Shown here: one piece after another, positions 54,265-62,532 of the stretch | Layout of the letters: every line of letters starts with the position of its first letter | How positions within the stretch are numbered: the first letter of the stretch is position 1 | NCBI RefSeq assembly: GCF_000159035.1 | Contig: NZ_DS999576.1 | Span: 437,922-500,453, forward strand | From: Actinomyces urogenitalis DSM 15434 | GTDB taxonomy: Bacteria > Actinomycetota > Actinomycetes > Actinomycetales > Actinomycetaceae | Length of the DNA: 62,532 bases | Reading direction: 5' to 3' | The notes under the pieces: model-generated | Databases searched by the model: none | The model's input: the letters and a program-made list of their open reading frames with translations, nothing else | Told to the model about the DNA's origin: nothing | Program-made: the position numbers and the translations under genes

Positions 54265-55866
54265 TCAGTGACGCCGGCGGCGACGACGCCTGAGCTGCTC
54301 ATGTGCACAGCACAGGATACCGGTCAGGTAGAGCGCCGCGGCGACGGCGAGCACGACACGCCCGGGCCAGGCCCCCAGCCTGTCAGCCACCGTCAGCGAG
54401 TGGCGCAAACCGACGTCGGCAGCCAGGGCGGAGCGGGTGAAGGGCTCCAGCTCCTGGACCACCACGCCCTTGGGAGTGATGACTCCGGTCAGGCCCACGG
54501 TCGAGACCTGGACGACGCTGCGCCCGTGCACCACCGCCTGCACCCGTCCCTGCGCCAGCTGCTGGGCTGCCTCGGTCGAGCGGCCGAAGCTGGCGTTGTT
54601 GGTCGGGATGACGATGAGGCTGCCCCCCTGCTCCACCCCCTGACGCAGGATGTCGTCATAGGCGACCTCGAAGCAGATGCCCATGGCCACGGTGACGTCC
54701 TCGTCGCGAGCGGCAGCGTGCACGGTCAGGGTCACCGGTCCGGTACCTGCCACCATATCCGTCCCGATCCGGTCCACCTGGCTCGTCAGCCGGCGCAGCG
54801 CCTGACGCCACGGGATGTACTCGCCGAAGGGAACGGGGCGGTGCTTGCGGTAGTACTGCCCGGCGCCCTCGCCCGGGGTCCACACGACGACGTCGTTGTA
54901 GCGCACCTCGTCCTCGTAGGCCACGGCGCCCACCAGCACGGGCGCCCCGGCTGCATGGGCCGCGTGCTCAACGAGGACGGCGGCCGAGGAGTGGGTACGA
55001 GGGTCCAGGTCGGCAGCGTTCTCGGGCCACACGACCAGGTCAAGCGACCCTGCAGGCTCCTGGCCGGCCAGGTCCAGGGTCGCCTGGGCGTGGTTGCCTG
55101 TGACCTCCAGCGCCCTGGCGAAGGCGTCGTCAGCGGCGCGGGCGCTGTCAGCTACGTCCCCCTGGACCGCGCCCACGCGGATGGTCCCGTCCTGGGCTAC
55201 CGAGTCCACCGGCAGCGCCACCGGTGCCAGGATGAGTGCGCCAGCCAGCGTGGCGGCGGTGATGGTCTGCAGCAGGCGCAGGCGGCGGGCGGCTCCCACC
55301 GCCTCGGCCACACACGCCCCCGTCAAGGCCACCAGGATGCTCAGCCCCAAGGAGCCGCCGTAGGCCGCAAAGGGCAGGCTCGGCGCGTCGGCCATCGCGA
55401 AGGCCAGGCGACCGAAGGGAAAGCCTCCCCAGGGCCAGCTCGAGCGCAGCTCCTCCACGCCGCCGAACAGCACGGCTGCCGCCAGTGCGCGCCCTGCCAT
55501 CGCCCTGGCCCGCTCGCCGCGCAGGACCGGTAGGCGACTGACCACCGACCAGGCCATCGCCCAGGCCACGAGGTAGAGGGACTCCACCACCGTCAGGCTG
55601 ACCCATCCCAGCGCGTTGCCCATGGACACGGCCGTGAAGTGGAACAGGGGCGTGAACATCCCCAGCCCGAAGAACAGACCTCGCGCACCAGCGCTCCCCC
55701 AGGTAACCTGCGTCGTGGCTGCGATGATGCCTCCCAGCCCCAGCGGCACTGCCCACCAGGCTCCTAGCGGGGCAAAACCGGCCGACACGGCCAGGCCGCA
55801 GCCGCTGGCCCAGGCCCACCAGGCCAGGCGCGCACCCCACCGGCGCCCTCGCTCACGGCGAGCCAC
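54265..55866 (-). CDS. lnt: apolipoprotein N-acyltransferase
   Basis: It N-acylates the lipid-bearing Cys of lipoproteins in the membrane. The product is 533 residues with about six N-terminal helices, then a nitrilase domain with the triad Glu in VVWPENAAD, Lys in YYRKHRPVPFGEY and Cys in GICFEVAYDD. A last helix and Arg-rich tail finish it. GTG 55866 starts 1 base after the DUF808 stop. The ugpB lipoprotein is one likely substrate in this window. Confidence 0.94.
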   Translation of the reverse strand: MARRERGRRWGARLAWWAWASGCGLAVSAGFAPLGAWWAVPLGLGGIIAATTQVTWGSAGARGLFFGLGMFTPLFHFTAVSMGNALGWVSLTVVESLYLVAWAMAWSVVSRLPVLRGERARAMAGRALAAAVLFGGVEELRSSWPWGGFPFGRLAFAMADAPSLPFAAYGGSLGLSILVALTGACVAEAVGAARRLRLLQTITAATLAGALILAPVALPVDSVAQDGTIRVGAVQGDVADSARAADDAFARALEVTGNHAQATLDLAGQEPAGSLDLVVWPENAADLDPRTHSSAAVLVEHAAHAAGAPVLVGAVAYEDEVRYNDVVVWTPGEGAGQYYRKHRPVPFGEYIPWRQALRRLTSQVDRIGTDMVAGTGPVTLTVHAAARDEDVTVAMGICFEVAYDDILRQGVEQGGSLIVIPTNNASFGRSTEAAQQLAQGRVQAVVHGRSVVQVSTVGLTGVITPKGVVVQELEPFTRSALAADVGLRHSLTVADRLGAWPGRVVLAVAAALYLTGILCCAHEQLRRRRRRRH

Positions 55867-55867
55867 C

Positions 55868-56773
55868 TCAGCGCACCAGCTTTCGTGCCAGGCTCACCAG
55901 GCCCGCCAGGACCAGTCCCACGACGACGCCGAAGACGAAGGCCGCCGCCGTGGCCGCCAGCCATGACAGCACCGGGTTGCTCGCCAGCCCCGCGGCCTCC
56001 TCCAGGAGGTGGGCGGGAACCGCCACACCGAGCTCGGCGAGGTTGTGAGCCAGGATCTGCCCACCCACCCAGGCCATCGCCACCGTCCCGATGATGCCGA
56101 TGACCGTAAACAGGCCCGGCGCCGCCCGCACGATCCCGCGTCCCAGCCGCTGGACGTCACTGCCACGACCCCGCGAGGCCAGGTGGAGGCCGAGGTCGTC
56201 CACCTTAATCAGTGCCGCCACGAGGCCGTAGACGGCGAAGGTGATGAGCAGGGCAATCATGACCAGCACGATGACCCGGCGCAGCGAGGACTCCCCCGCT
56301 ACCTCTGCCAGGGCCAGCAGCATGATCTCGGTGGACAGCACGAAGTCTGTGGTCACGGCCTGGCGCACGACGGCGTCCTCATCACGGTCCATCACCTGTT
56401 CGGCGGTGGCGTGGGAGGGATGGAGGAGCTTGTCGATGACCTTCTCCCCCGCCTCGAAGCACAGATAGCTCCCGCCCACCACGAGAGCGACCGGCAGCAG
56501 GGCGGGCGCCAGCCAGCTGACCACCAGGGCCACCGGCAGGATGATGAGCAGCTTGTTGCGCAGCGAGCCCATCGCGATCCGCTTGATGATCGGGATCTCG
56601 CGCTGGGGTGAGATGCCGGTGACGTACTGCGGGGTGGCGGCGACGTCATCGACGGCGGCCGCGGAGACCTTCGCCGAGGTCTTGACGGCCATGGCCGCCG
56701 TATCGTCCACGGTGGCGACCGTGAGCTTGGCCAGGGTGGCGATATCGTCCAGGAGGGCGAAGAAACCAGACAT
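55868..56773 (-). CDS. DUF808 (YedI) membrane protein
   Basis: A 301-residue protein of the DUF808/YedI family with about six helices. It begins MSGFFALLDDIATLAK, the conserved family N-terminus, followed by KTSAKVSAAAVDDVA. The function is unknown. It sits between helY and lnt, 9 bases after helY. Confidence 0.88.
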   Translation of the reverse strand: MSGFFALLDDIATLAKLTVATVDDTAAMAVKTSAKVSAAAVDDVAATPQYVTGISPQREIPIIKRIAMGSLRNKLLIILPVALVVSWLAPALLPVALVVGGSYLCFEAGEKVIDKLLHPSHATAEQVMDRDEDAVVRQAVTTDFVLSTEIMLLALAEVAGESSLRRVIVLVMIALLITFAVYGLVAALIKVDDLGLHLASRGRGSDVQRLGRGIVRAAPGLFTVIGIIGTVAMAWVGGQILAHNLAELGVAVPAHLLEEAAGLASNPVLSWLAATAAAFVFGVVVGLVLAGLVSLARKLVR

Positions 56774-56782
56774 GCCGGCAGG

Positions 56783-59662
56783 TTACATCCCAGAAAAGGC
56801 CACGACGCCGCGGTCGACGTCGAGGCTAGCCTCGGCCGCCGTCCGCGAGACCTCAGCCACCTGGGAGCCCAGAGCCTGATCCTCGCGCGAGTCAGGCTGC
56901 AGCGTGGCGAGCTGTCCCAGGACGTCCAGCAGCTGCCTGGACCAGCGCACGAAGTCTCCCGCCGTCATCTCTGAGTCCTCCAGGACCTGCGCCAGGCTGG
57001 CGCCCTCAGCCCAGGCCTGCACGCCTGCGGCCATGGCTGGCTCCGCTCCGGCCGACAGCTCCAGGCGCGCCAGGGCCTCCAGGTCATTGATGCGCCGGGC
57101 GACGTCCAGCTCCTGGCGCAGGCTGCGCCCCAGGGCGGATCCCGGCGCTACGGGCAGGCTGAGGCTGGCCACATTGGCCCGAGGCTCGTAGACGCAGGCG
57201 CTCACCGCTCCCGCCAGTTCGCTAGAACCCAGGCCCTGCCACACGCCCTGGCGCAGGCACTGGGCGATGAGCAGGTCGCGCTCGGCATAGACCCGAGCCA
57301 GGACCCGGCCGGCCCCGGTGACGGCAAGCTCGCCATCGGGCTCCTGCTGCGCCACCGGGCGCAGGTATCCCAGGGCGACCAGGACCTGGCAGACGGCGTC
57401 AAAGAGCCTGGCGATCGTCCCGGTCCGCCGCTCGATCCGCTCGGTCAGGCGCTCAGCCTGCGCCACGGCCTTGGCCCACTTGCGCCCCACGCGTGCGTGC
57501 TCCTCCCGGTGCGGGCAGGCGTGGCACGGGTGAGAGCGCATCTGCCGGCGCAGCTGGTCAATCTGCTCAACCGCGCTGCGGCTGGCACGCGGCCCTCGCT
57601 CCGGCCTTCCAGCCTCCTCGAAGCGTCCGGCCCGCATTCCCTCCACCAGGCGCGTGACCAACCGGTCACGGTCTCGTGGCCGGCGCACCTCGAGGCTGGC
57701 CGCCACGGTCAAGGAGCCCACACGCAGCACCCCCTCGGGGGTGGTGTCCGGGGTGAGGTTATAGATCTTGGAGTCCTCCCCCAGCACCGTCAGGTACGGG
57801 GTGCCCGTACGGTCCGCACCCGTACCCACCACCACGGCGTGGCGCTGGCGCCTGCCCTTGCGGAAGACGACGACCGACCCGCGGGCCAGGCCCTCCATCT
57901 GGCGTCCGGCCTCAGCGCGGCGCCTGGCCCGCTTGTCACGTGACAGGTCCGCCTCAGCCTCGGCGATACGTTGACGCAGCCGCGCGTACTCGCGAAAGTC
58001 CCCCAGGTGGCAGGCCATCTGCTCCTCCAGGGCGCCCAGCGAGCGTCGCGCACGCCGGGCCTGCGCCGCCAGCTCCACCACGCCTCGGTCCGCCTGGAAC
58101 TGGGCGAAGGAGGATTCCAGCACCTCCCGGGCCCGGGCACGGGAGGAGCGGGACAGGAGGTTGACCGCCATGTTGTAGGTCGGGCGGAAGGCGGAGACAA
58201 GCGGGTAGGTACGCCGCGAGGCAAGGGAGGAGACGAAGGCGGGCTCGACGTCGTCGGCGGCCAGGACGACGGCGTGTCCCTCGACGTCGATACCGCGCCG
58301 GCCGGCTCGCCCGGTCAGCTGGGTGTACTCCCCCGGTGTCAGAGTGACGTGGGCCGAGCCGTTCCACTTACGCAGTGACTCCAGGACGACGGTGCGCGCC
58401 GGCATGTTAATGCCCAGGGCCAGGGTCTCCGTGGCGTAGACGACCTTGACGAGCCCGGCGCTGAAGAGCTCCTCGACCGTCTCCTTGAACACCGGTAGCA
58501 GCCCGGCGTGGTGGGCCGCGTAGCCGCGCTGGAGGGCGTGGGCCCAGGAGTGGAAGCCCAGCACCCCCAGGTCCGCAGCAGGGATCTCAGAGGTGCGGCG
58601 GTCGATCACCTCACGGATCTGCTCGGCCTCGGCCTGCGTGGTCAGGTCCACCCCAGCGGCCGCCAGCTGGGAGACGGCCTGCTCGCAGCCGGCCCGGGAG
58701 AAGACGAAGACAATTGCTGGGAGGAGATGAGCCTGCTCCAGGGCGTCGACGACGGCCAGGCGTGAGGGAGGACGCAGCCGCGCGCTGCGGGCCCCGTCCC
58801 GCCCCCGGTGCGGGGCCCTCCACCCGCCCGTGTCGTGGGTGCCACCCCGTGCCCCACGGCTGTAGCCTCCCGCCTGGCCGGCGGCAGCGCGCCGGGCGCT
58901 GCGCACCGCCTTGAGCAGGTCCGGGTTGAGCGGCGGCTGGGCGGCATGGCTCGCCTCCTGGTGGGCGTCCTCCAGGGCCACAGGAACGCTGTACAGGTCC
59001 AGCAGGCGTCGGCCCACCATCATGTGCTGCGTCAGCGGCACCGGCCGGTGCTCGGAGACGACCACCGCCGTCTTGCCTCGCACGTGGCCGAGCCAGTCCC
59101 CGAACTCCTCCGCGTTGGAGACCGTGGCGGACAGGGAGACCACCTGGACCTGCGGATCAAGGTGGATGATCACCTCCTCCCACACGGGTCCGCGGAAGCG
59201 GTCCGCCAGGTAGTGGACCTCGTCCATGACCACGAATCCCAGCCGGTCCAGGTCCCGCGAGGAGGAGTAGAGCATGTTGCGCAGGACCTCGGTGGTCATG
59301 ACGACGACCTCGGCATGAGGATTAACCGAGGTGTCCCCCGTCAGTAGGCCGACCTTGTCCTGGCCGTAGCGGGCGGCCAGGTCCTGGTACTTCTGGTTGG
59401 ACAGGGCCTTGATCGGGGTGGTGTAGAAGGTCTTGCGGCCCTTGGCCAGCCCCAGGAAGACCGCGAACTCCCCCACGATCGTCTTGCCCGCGCCCGTGGG
59501 TGCCGCCACGAGCACACCCTCGCCGCGCTCGACGGCCTGGCAGCCGGCGACCTGGAAGTCGTCCAGGGGGAAGTCGTAGCCGGCAGCAAAACGGGCCAGC
59601 TCGCTCCTGGCGGCCTCGGCCCGGCGCTTGGCAGCGGCGAAACGTTCTGCTGGAGAGCTCAT
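56783..59662 (-). CDS. helY: Ski2-like DEAD/DEVH-box helicase HelY
   Basis: A 959-residue superfamily-2 helicase. Motif I APTGAGKT, motif II DEVH in VVMDEVHYLAD, motif III SAT and motif VI QLTGRAGRRGID are all present, with a C-terminal RNA-exosome-like (DSHCT) region ending near LVRWSRQLLDVLGQL. Function is probably RNA unwinding or decay. It follows dgk in a leftward operon beginning at the tat genes, as in other actinobacteria. Confidence 0.93.
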   Translation of the reverse strand: MSSPAERFAAAKRRAEAARSELARFAAGYDFPLDDFQVAGCQAVERGEGVLVAAPTGAGKTIVGEFAVFLGLAKGRKTFYTTPIKALSNQKYQDLAARYGQDKVGLLTGDTSVNPHAEVVVMTTEVLRNMLYSSSRDLDRLGFVVMDEVHYLADRFRGPVWEEVIIHLDPQVQVVSLSATVSNAEEFGDWLGHVRGKTAVVVSEHRPVPLTQHMMVGRRLLDLYSVPVALEDAHQEASHAAQPPLNPDLLKAVRSARRAAAGQAGGYSRGARGGTHDTGGWRAPHRGRDGARSARLRPPSRLAVVDALEQAHLLPAIVFVFSRAGCEQAVSQLAAAGVDLTTQAEAEQIREVIDRRTSEIPAADLGVLGFHSWAHALQRGYAAHHAGLLPVFKETVEELFSAGLVKVVYATETLALGINMPARTVVLESLRKWNGSAHVTLTPGEYTQLTGRAGRRGIDVEGHAVVLAADDVEPAFVSSLASRRTYPLVSAFRPTYNMAVNLLSRSSRARAREVLESSFAQFQADRGVVELAAQARRARRSLGALEEQMACHLGDFREYARLRQRIAEAEADLSRDKRARRRAEAGRQMEGLARGSVVVFRKGRRQRHAVVVGTGADRTGTPYLTVLGEDSKIYNLTPDTTPEGVLRVGSLTVAASLEVRRPRDRDRLVTRLVEGMRAGRFEEAGRPERGPRASRSAVEQIDQLRRQMRSHPCHACPHREEHARVGRKWAKAVAQAERLTERIERRTGTIARLFDAVCQVLVALGYLRPVAQQEPDGELAVTGAGRVLARVYAERDLLIAQCLRQGVWQGLGSSELAGAVSACVYEPRANVASLSLPVAPGSALGRSLRQELDVARRINDLEALARLELSAGAEPAMAAGVQAWAEGASLAQVLEDSEMTAGDFVRWSRQLLDVLGQLATLQPDSREDQALGSQVAEVSRTAAEASLDVDRGVVAFSGM

Positions 59663-59716
59663 AGTCCCACCCTACGTGGCACCAGCGACGCTTACCGCCC
59701 CCAGGTCCTGCGGCGC

Positions 59717-60733
59717 TCAGCCACGAGAGGGGACGATCACCCGCACCGCCCGCCGCTCGGCCTCTAGCCTGAGCGGCAGTCCTGCCACGGGCTCGCCGTC
59801 GGCCATGGGGTGGGGTGGGGTACGCAGCCCCTGCCTCCCGCTCCAGGCCTCGATGGTCACCACGCGGCTGCGCTCGTGGTGGACGGCTGGGTGGTCCATG
59901 TGCGAGCCCTGGCGCAGCCGGGCCAGGTGTCCCACCAGCCCCGTGCGCGAGACGAGATCAAGCCGGATGACGTCCAGCAGGCCGTCACTGGGGTCAGCCA
60001 CGGGCACGATGTCCAGCCCACCGCCGATGTACCGGGTGTTGGCCACCGCCAGGAGGACCGCGCCACCCTCCCAGGTCCCCGCGTCCGTGGTGACCCGGTA
60101 GCCGTAGGGCGCCATGTGTCTGATCTCGTACGGGATGGCGCGCATGTAGCGCCCCTCCCCCGAGGGCCAGGCCAGGGTGTTGGCCCGGGCGTTGACGGCG
60201 GCGTCGATCCCGGCGGAGACGACGGCGAGGCACCACTCGTGCTCGTCGGGCACCGGTGTGCCGTCGGGCCGGGTGGCGTGGATGGCATCGAGCTCGGCGA
60301 CCGTGGCGCCCTCCTGGCCGCACAGCGCCAGGTGGACCAGGCGCAGGGCCGCCGCGACGTCACGGGCCTGGATGCCTAGGTGACGGGCGATGTCGTTTCC
60401 GGTGCCCACCGGCACGATGCCCAGCGGCACCGACGTCGTCGCCACGACGTCCAGACCCAGGTGCACGGTGCCGTCCCCGCCGATGACGACCAGGGCGTCG
60501 AGCCCGGACCCATCCTCGACCAGTGCCGTGGCCGCGCGGCGGGTGGAGTCGTAGTCCTGGCCCTGGGCCAGGGCGACCTCGTAGCCCAGTCGCTCCAGCG
60601 TCCAGCGGGCGATCTCAGCGGCGTCGGTGAAACGGCCCTTGCCGGAGGTGGGGTTCGCCACGAGCCCCACCCGCAGATGGATCCCGGGATCGAGGGGGCG
60701 AAGGAAGGGAGAGGGGGTAGGAGCTGCGGGCAC
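59717..60733 (-). CDS. diacylglycerol kinase family lipid kinase
   Basis: A 338-residue kinase of the DgkB/YegS type. Motifs are NPTSGKG (P-loop-like), VVIGGDGTVHLGLDVV and VPVGTGNDIARHLG. GTG 60733 lies 4 bases after the tatC stop, so it is coupled to tat; the longer frame overlapping tatC has no family match. Likely phosphorylates diacylglycerol or a related lipid. This gene is inserted between tatC and helY in several actinobacteria. Confidence 0.88.
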   Translation of the reverse strand: MPAAPTPSPFLRPLDPGIHLRVGLVANPTSGKGRFTDAAEIARWTLERLGYEVALAQGQDYDSTRRAATALVEDGSGLDALVVIGGDGTVHLGLDVVATTSVPLGIVPVGTGNDIARHLGIQARDVAAALRLVHLALCGQEGATVAELDAIHATRPDGTPVPDEHEWCLAVVSAGIDAAVNARANTLAWPSGEGRYMRAIPYEIRHMAPYGYRVTTDAGTWEGGAVLLAVANTRYIGGGLDIVPVADPSDGLLDVIRLDLVSRTGLVGHLARLRQGSHMDHPAVHHERSRVVTIEAWSGRQGLRTPPHPMADGEPVAGLPLRLEAERRAVRVIVPSRG

Positions 60734-60737
60734 GGGC

Positions 60738-61559
60738 CTAGCTCTCAGCCAGGGCTGCGTCGAGCTCGGCGTCCAGGGCCGCGCGCTTCTTCTCCACCCG
60801 CTTGTCATGCGCCATCGACAGCCCACAGGCACCGAAGTACAGCCCGCAGATGGGGATGGCCATCATGATCATCGACCAGGGGTCAGGCAGCGGGTTCGCC
60901 ACGGCCATGAAGGCGAAGACGCCCACCACAGCCCAGCGCCAGCCCTTGAGCATGGTCCGCCCCTTCATCAGACCCAGCCGGTTGAGGCCGACCAGCAGCT
61001 CGGGCAGGAGGAAGGCCACGCCGAAGACCAGGATGATCCTCATGACGAAGGAGAAGTAGGAGGAGTACTGCAGGAAGCCGGCGGTGTCGGTGGGCATGAA
61101 GCCCACGAGGATCGACACAGCGTGAGGCAGGATGAGGACGCCCAGCCCGATGCCGCAGGCGAACAGCACGAGCCCGGCCAGGCCGAAGGCCCAGGTGTAG
61201 CGCTTCTCCTTACGGGTCATTCCCGGGCCCACGTAGGCCCAGAACTCATACATCCACAGCGGTGAGGAGAACAGCACGCCCAGCCACAGGGAGATGCGGA
61301 TCTTCAGGTCGAAGGAGGACAACACCGTGTCGAAATTCATCGTCACGTTGTGCCCGTTGGCCTGGGCGACCTTGAGGGGGTGCATGAGGAGCTGGAAGCA
61401 CCAGTCGTAGAGGAGGTAGCCCACCACCGCTCCCACGACCACGCCGATAGCCGAGATGAACAGACGGTTGCGAGCCTCCCGCAGGTGGTCGCCGATGGAC
61501 ATGACCGCATCAGGGTTGTCCTTGCGGCGGGTCTTGGTGACCTTCGGCAGCTTGGGCAT
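60738..61559 (-). CDS. tatC: twin-arginine translocase subunit TatC
   Basis: The six-helix core of the Tat export channel. The product is 273 residues. The N-terminal signature SIGDHLREARNRL, the cytoplasmic/periplasmic FEFWAYVGPGM-like segment (YEFWAYVGPGMTRKEK) and late LLPELLVGL are conserved. ATG 61559 follows GAGGAG with 7-base spacing; an upstream in-frame start is non-family. Confidence 0.95.
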   Translation of the reverse strand: MPKLPKVTKTRRKDNPDAVMSIGDHLREARNRLFISAIGVVVGAVVGYLLYDWCFQLLMHPLKVAQANGHNVTMNFDTVLSSFDLKIRISLWLGVLFSSPLWMYEFWAYVGPGMTRKEKRYTWAFGLAGLVLFACGIGLGVLILPHAVSILVGFMPTDTAGFLQYSSYFSFVMRIILVFGVAFLLPELLVGLNRLGLMKGRTMLKGWRWAVVGVFAFMAVANPLPDPWSMIMMAIPICGLYFGACGLSMAHDKRVEKKRAALDAELDAALAES

Positions 61560-61603
61560 GCCGATCTCCTCACTCCTACGGGGACGACGACGAACGGCGC
61601 CCA

Positions 61604-61637
61604 CGTCCGTCAGCCGGGGCTCACCGGCTGACGGACG
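61604..61637 (-). terminator. hairpin between tatA and tatC
   Basis: A perfect 14-base stem (61604-61617 with 61624-61637) closes a 6-base loop, in the 95-base tatA-tatC gap. It may lower read-through so that TatA exceeds TatC, the usual Tat stoichiometry. That role is inferred. Confidence 0.65.
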
Positions 61638-61654
61638 CGGGTCGCGTGCGGGCT

Positions 61655-61936
61655 TCAGGCCTGGGGCGTGGAGCCGTCAGCGTTCTGCTGCGGAGCAGCC
61701 TGACCCGGCTGGGTGGGCTGCGTGTAGTAGGTGCCCTGCTGCGGCTGCTGGATCTGGGCCGGGGGCTGCACGGTGGCGGCCGGGTCATCCTCCTCGCGCA
61801 GCTCCTTGACCTCCTTCTTGAAGACCTTCATGGACTGGCCGAGGCTGCGAGCGATGTCAGGGAGCTTGCCAGCGCCGAAGATGAGAAGGACGAGGACGAG
61901 AAGCACGATCCAGTGCCAGGGCTTGAAAGCTCCCAT
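61655..61936 (-). CDS. tatA: twin-arginine translocase subunit TatA
   Basis: A 93-residue pore-forming subunit. A single N-terminal helix (about 6-22, WHWIVLLVLVLLIFG), the hinge GAGKLPDIARSLGQSMK and an amphipathic helix, followed by an unusually long Gln/Pro-rich C-terminal tail (about 52-93). Start ATG 61936 is at the family N-terminus. Confidence 0.93.
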   Translation of the reverse strand: MGAFKPWHWIVLLVLVLLIFGAGKLPDIARSLGQSMKVFKKEVKELREEDDPAATVQPPAQIQQPQQGTYYTQPTQPGQAAPQQNADGSTPQA

Positions 61937-62075
61937 GGTGTTGCCCTACTTCCGTGTAGACAGGCGATGAGCGGACTGAACGGGCTTGAGTCTAGCCGTA
62001 GCCCGCAGCGCGTCCAGCACGCTCGCCTCCGTGTTCCACCCTCGGCGTAGGTCCGCCGGGGCCTGGGCCGCTGCC

Positions 62076-62532
62076 CTACCCTTCCTCGCCAAGCCGCTCG
62101 TAGGCACCTAGTGCGCTCCTGGCGGCCCGCGCCGCCTGGGCCGCCAGCCCAGGCGGCTGGACGCCCAGAAGATCGCGTCCGCAGGACAGGATGAGGCTGA
62201 CCAGCCACTGCTCGTCGCGGCCCAGCACGACCGCTGTGAGCGTGCCGTCCTCCTCCTGCGTCACCGACTCGCACGGCACCTGCTCGGTCAGCCACCTGGC
62301 TCGCCGGTCAAGGTGCAGAGTCGCCCGCGGCCGGTCAGTGTTGGCCTTCTCACGTTTGCGCTGTGCGGCGCGTGCGCGCGGGCTGCGTGCCAGGCGGTGG
62401 GCCGTGGCGGGCGTGTCCAGGACCTCAGCCTCCAGGACACGGTCTAGCCGGAAGCTGCGCTCGGCCCGGGTGCTCAGGCACCACGCACGCAGGTAGAGGT
62501 GAGACCCGTCAGACTCCAGCTGCGCCGGGTCG
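62076..62532 (-). CDS. pafC: WYL-domain regulator PafC, 3' part
   Basis: The frame is open to the right edge and ends at 62076, giving 152 C-terminal residues. It shows a WYL-domain segment (HLYLRAWCLSTRAERSFRLDRVLEAE) and a C-terminal wing with LVSLILSCGRDLLGVQPP. In actinobacteria pafB-pafC lie upstream of tatA, exactly as here; PafBC controls the DNA damage response, including RecA. The start and most of the WYL core are outside the window. Confidence 0.88.
   Translation of the reverse strand, partial: DPAQLESDGSHLYLRAWCLSTRAERSFRLDRVLEAEVLDTPATAHRLARSPRARAAQRKREKANTDRPRATLHLDRRARWLTEQVPCESVTQEEDGTLTAVVLGRDEQWLVSLILSCGRDLLGVQPPGLAAQAARAARSALGAYERLGEEG

Overview
This window is GC-rich DNA from a Gram-positive actinobacterium, most likely Actinomyces or a close relative in the Actinomycetaceae. 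This is inferred from gene order and family membership, not from a database search. Genes usually start with ATG or GTG, -10 elements of the TAnnnT type recur, and several blocks match conserved actinobacterial order: whiA-gap-pgk-tpiA-secG; xerD-parA-scpA-scpB-rluB-cmk/der; garA-ftsR-nuclease-merR; rbpA facing ppm1-lnt; and pafC-tatA-tatC-(dgk)-helY. Coding density is very high, and no gene-free stretch exceeds about 290 bases.

Layout. 1-4339: the 3' end of whiA, then gap, pgk, tpiA and secG, with strong hairpin terminators after gap and after tpiA. 4323-12049: chromosome maintenance genes (xerD, parA, scpA, scpB) with rluB, tyrA and a fused cmk-der gene, many overlapping by 4 bases. 12109-15201: pgi, a MoeZ-type E1/rhodanese protein and tRNA-Pro(GGG). 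15269-24593: mostly accessory genes, namely a DUF1349 protein, an MFS/ArsR pair with a nested operator-like palindrome, an orphan adenine DNA methylase coupled to an aldo/keto reductase, a HAD phosphatase, an HSL-type hydrolase, an S4 protein, an exported HNH nuclease and a second aldo/keto reductase. 24682-31673: the oxidative pentose phosphate genes zwf-opcA, divergent from gnd-pepN. 31786-34388: garA, ftsR, a DUF151 nuclease and a second MerR regulator. 34431-39122: an atypical Hsp70, an MFS exporter, and a PiT phosphate transporter with a small membrane partner. 39161-43900: a sucrose module (GH32 hydrolase, PTS EIIBCA, LacI). 43951-47269: a GDSL-type protein lacking its catalytic serine, divergent from a frameshifted UvrA-like ABC ATPase gene. 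47266-52861: a Ugp-type ABC importer and pfkA. 53046-62532: rbpA, then a long leftward run pafC-tatA-tatC-dgk-helY-DUF808-lnt-ppm1.

Functionally the window holds much of central carbon metabolism (gap, pgk, tpiA, pgi, pfkA, zwf, opcA, gnd), a sucrose entry route feeding pgi and pfkA, two candidate phosphate-acquisition systems (PiT and Ugp) each preceded by a PHO-box-like sequence, and core replication, segregation, secretion and lipoprotein genes. Most of it is ordinary housekeeping DNA. The points most worth a second look are the triple-indel UvrA-like gene, the Ser-to-Ala GDSL protein, the symmetric control regions of the MFS/ArsR and methylase genes, the mixed ATP/PPi signature of PfkA, and the PHO-like repeats. 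I found no convincing wholly new multi-gene system.
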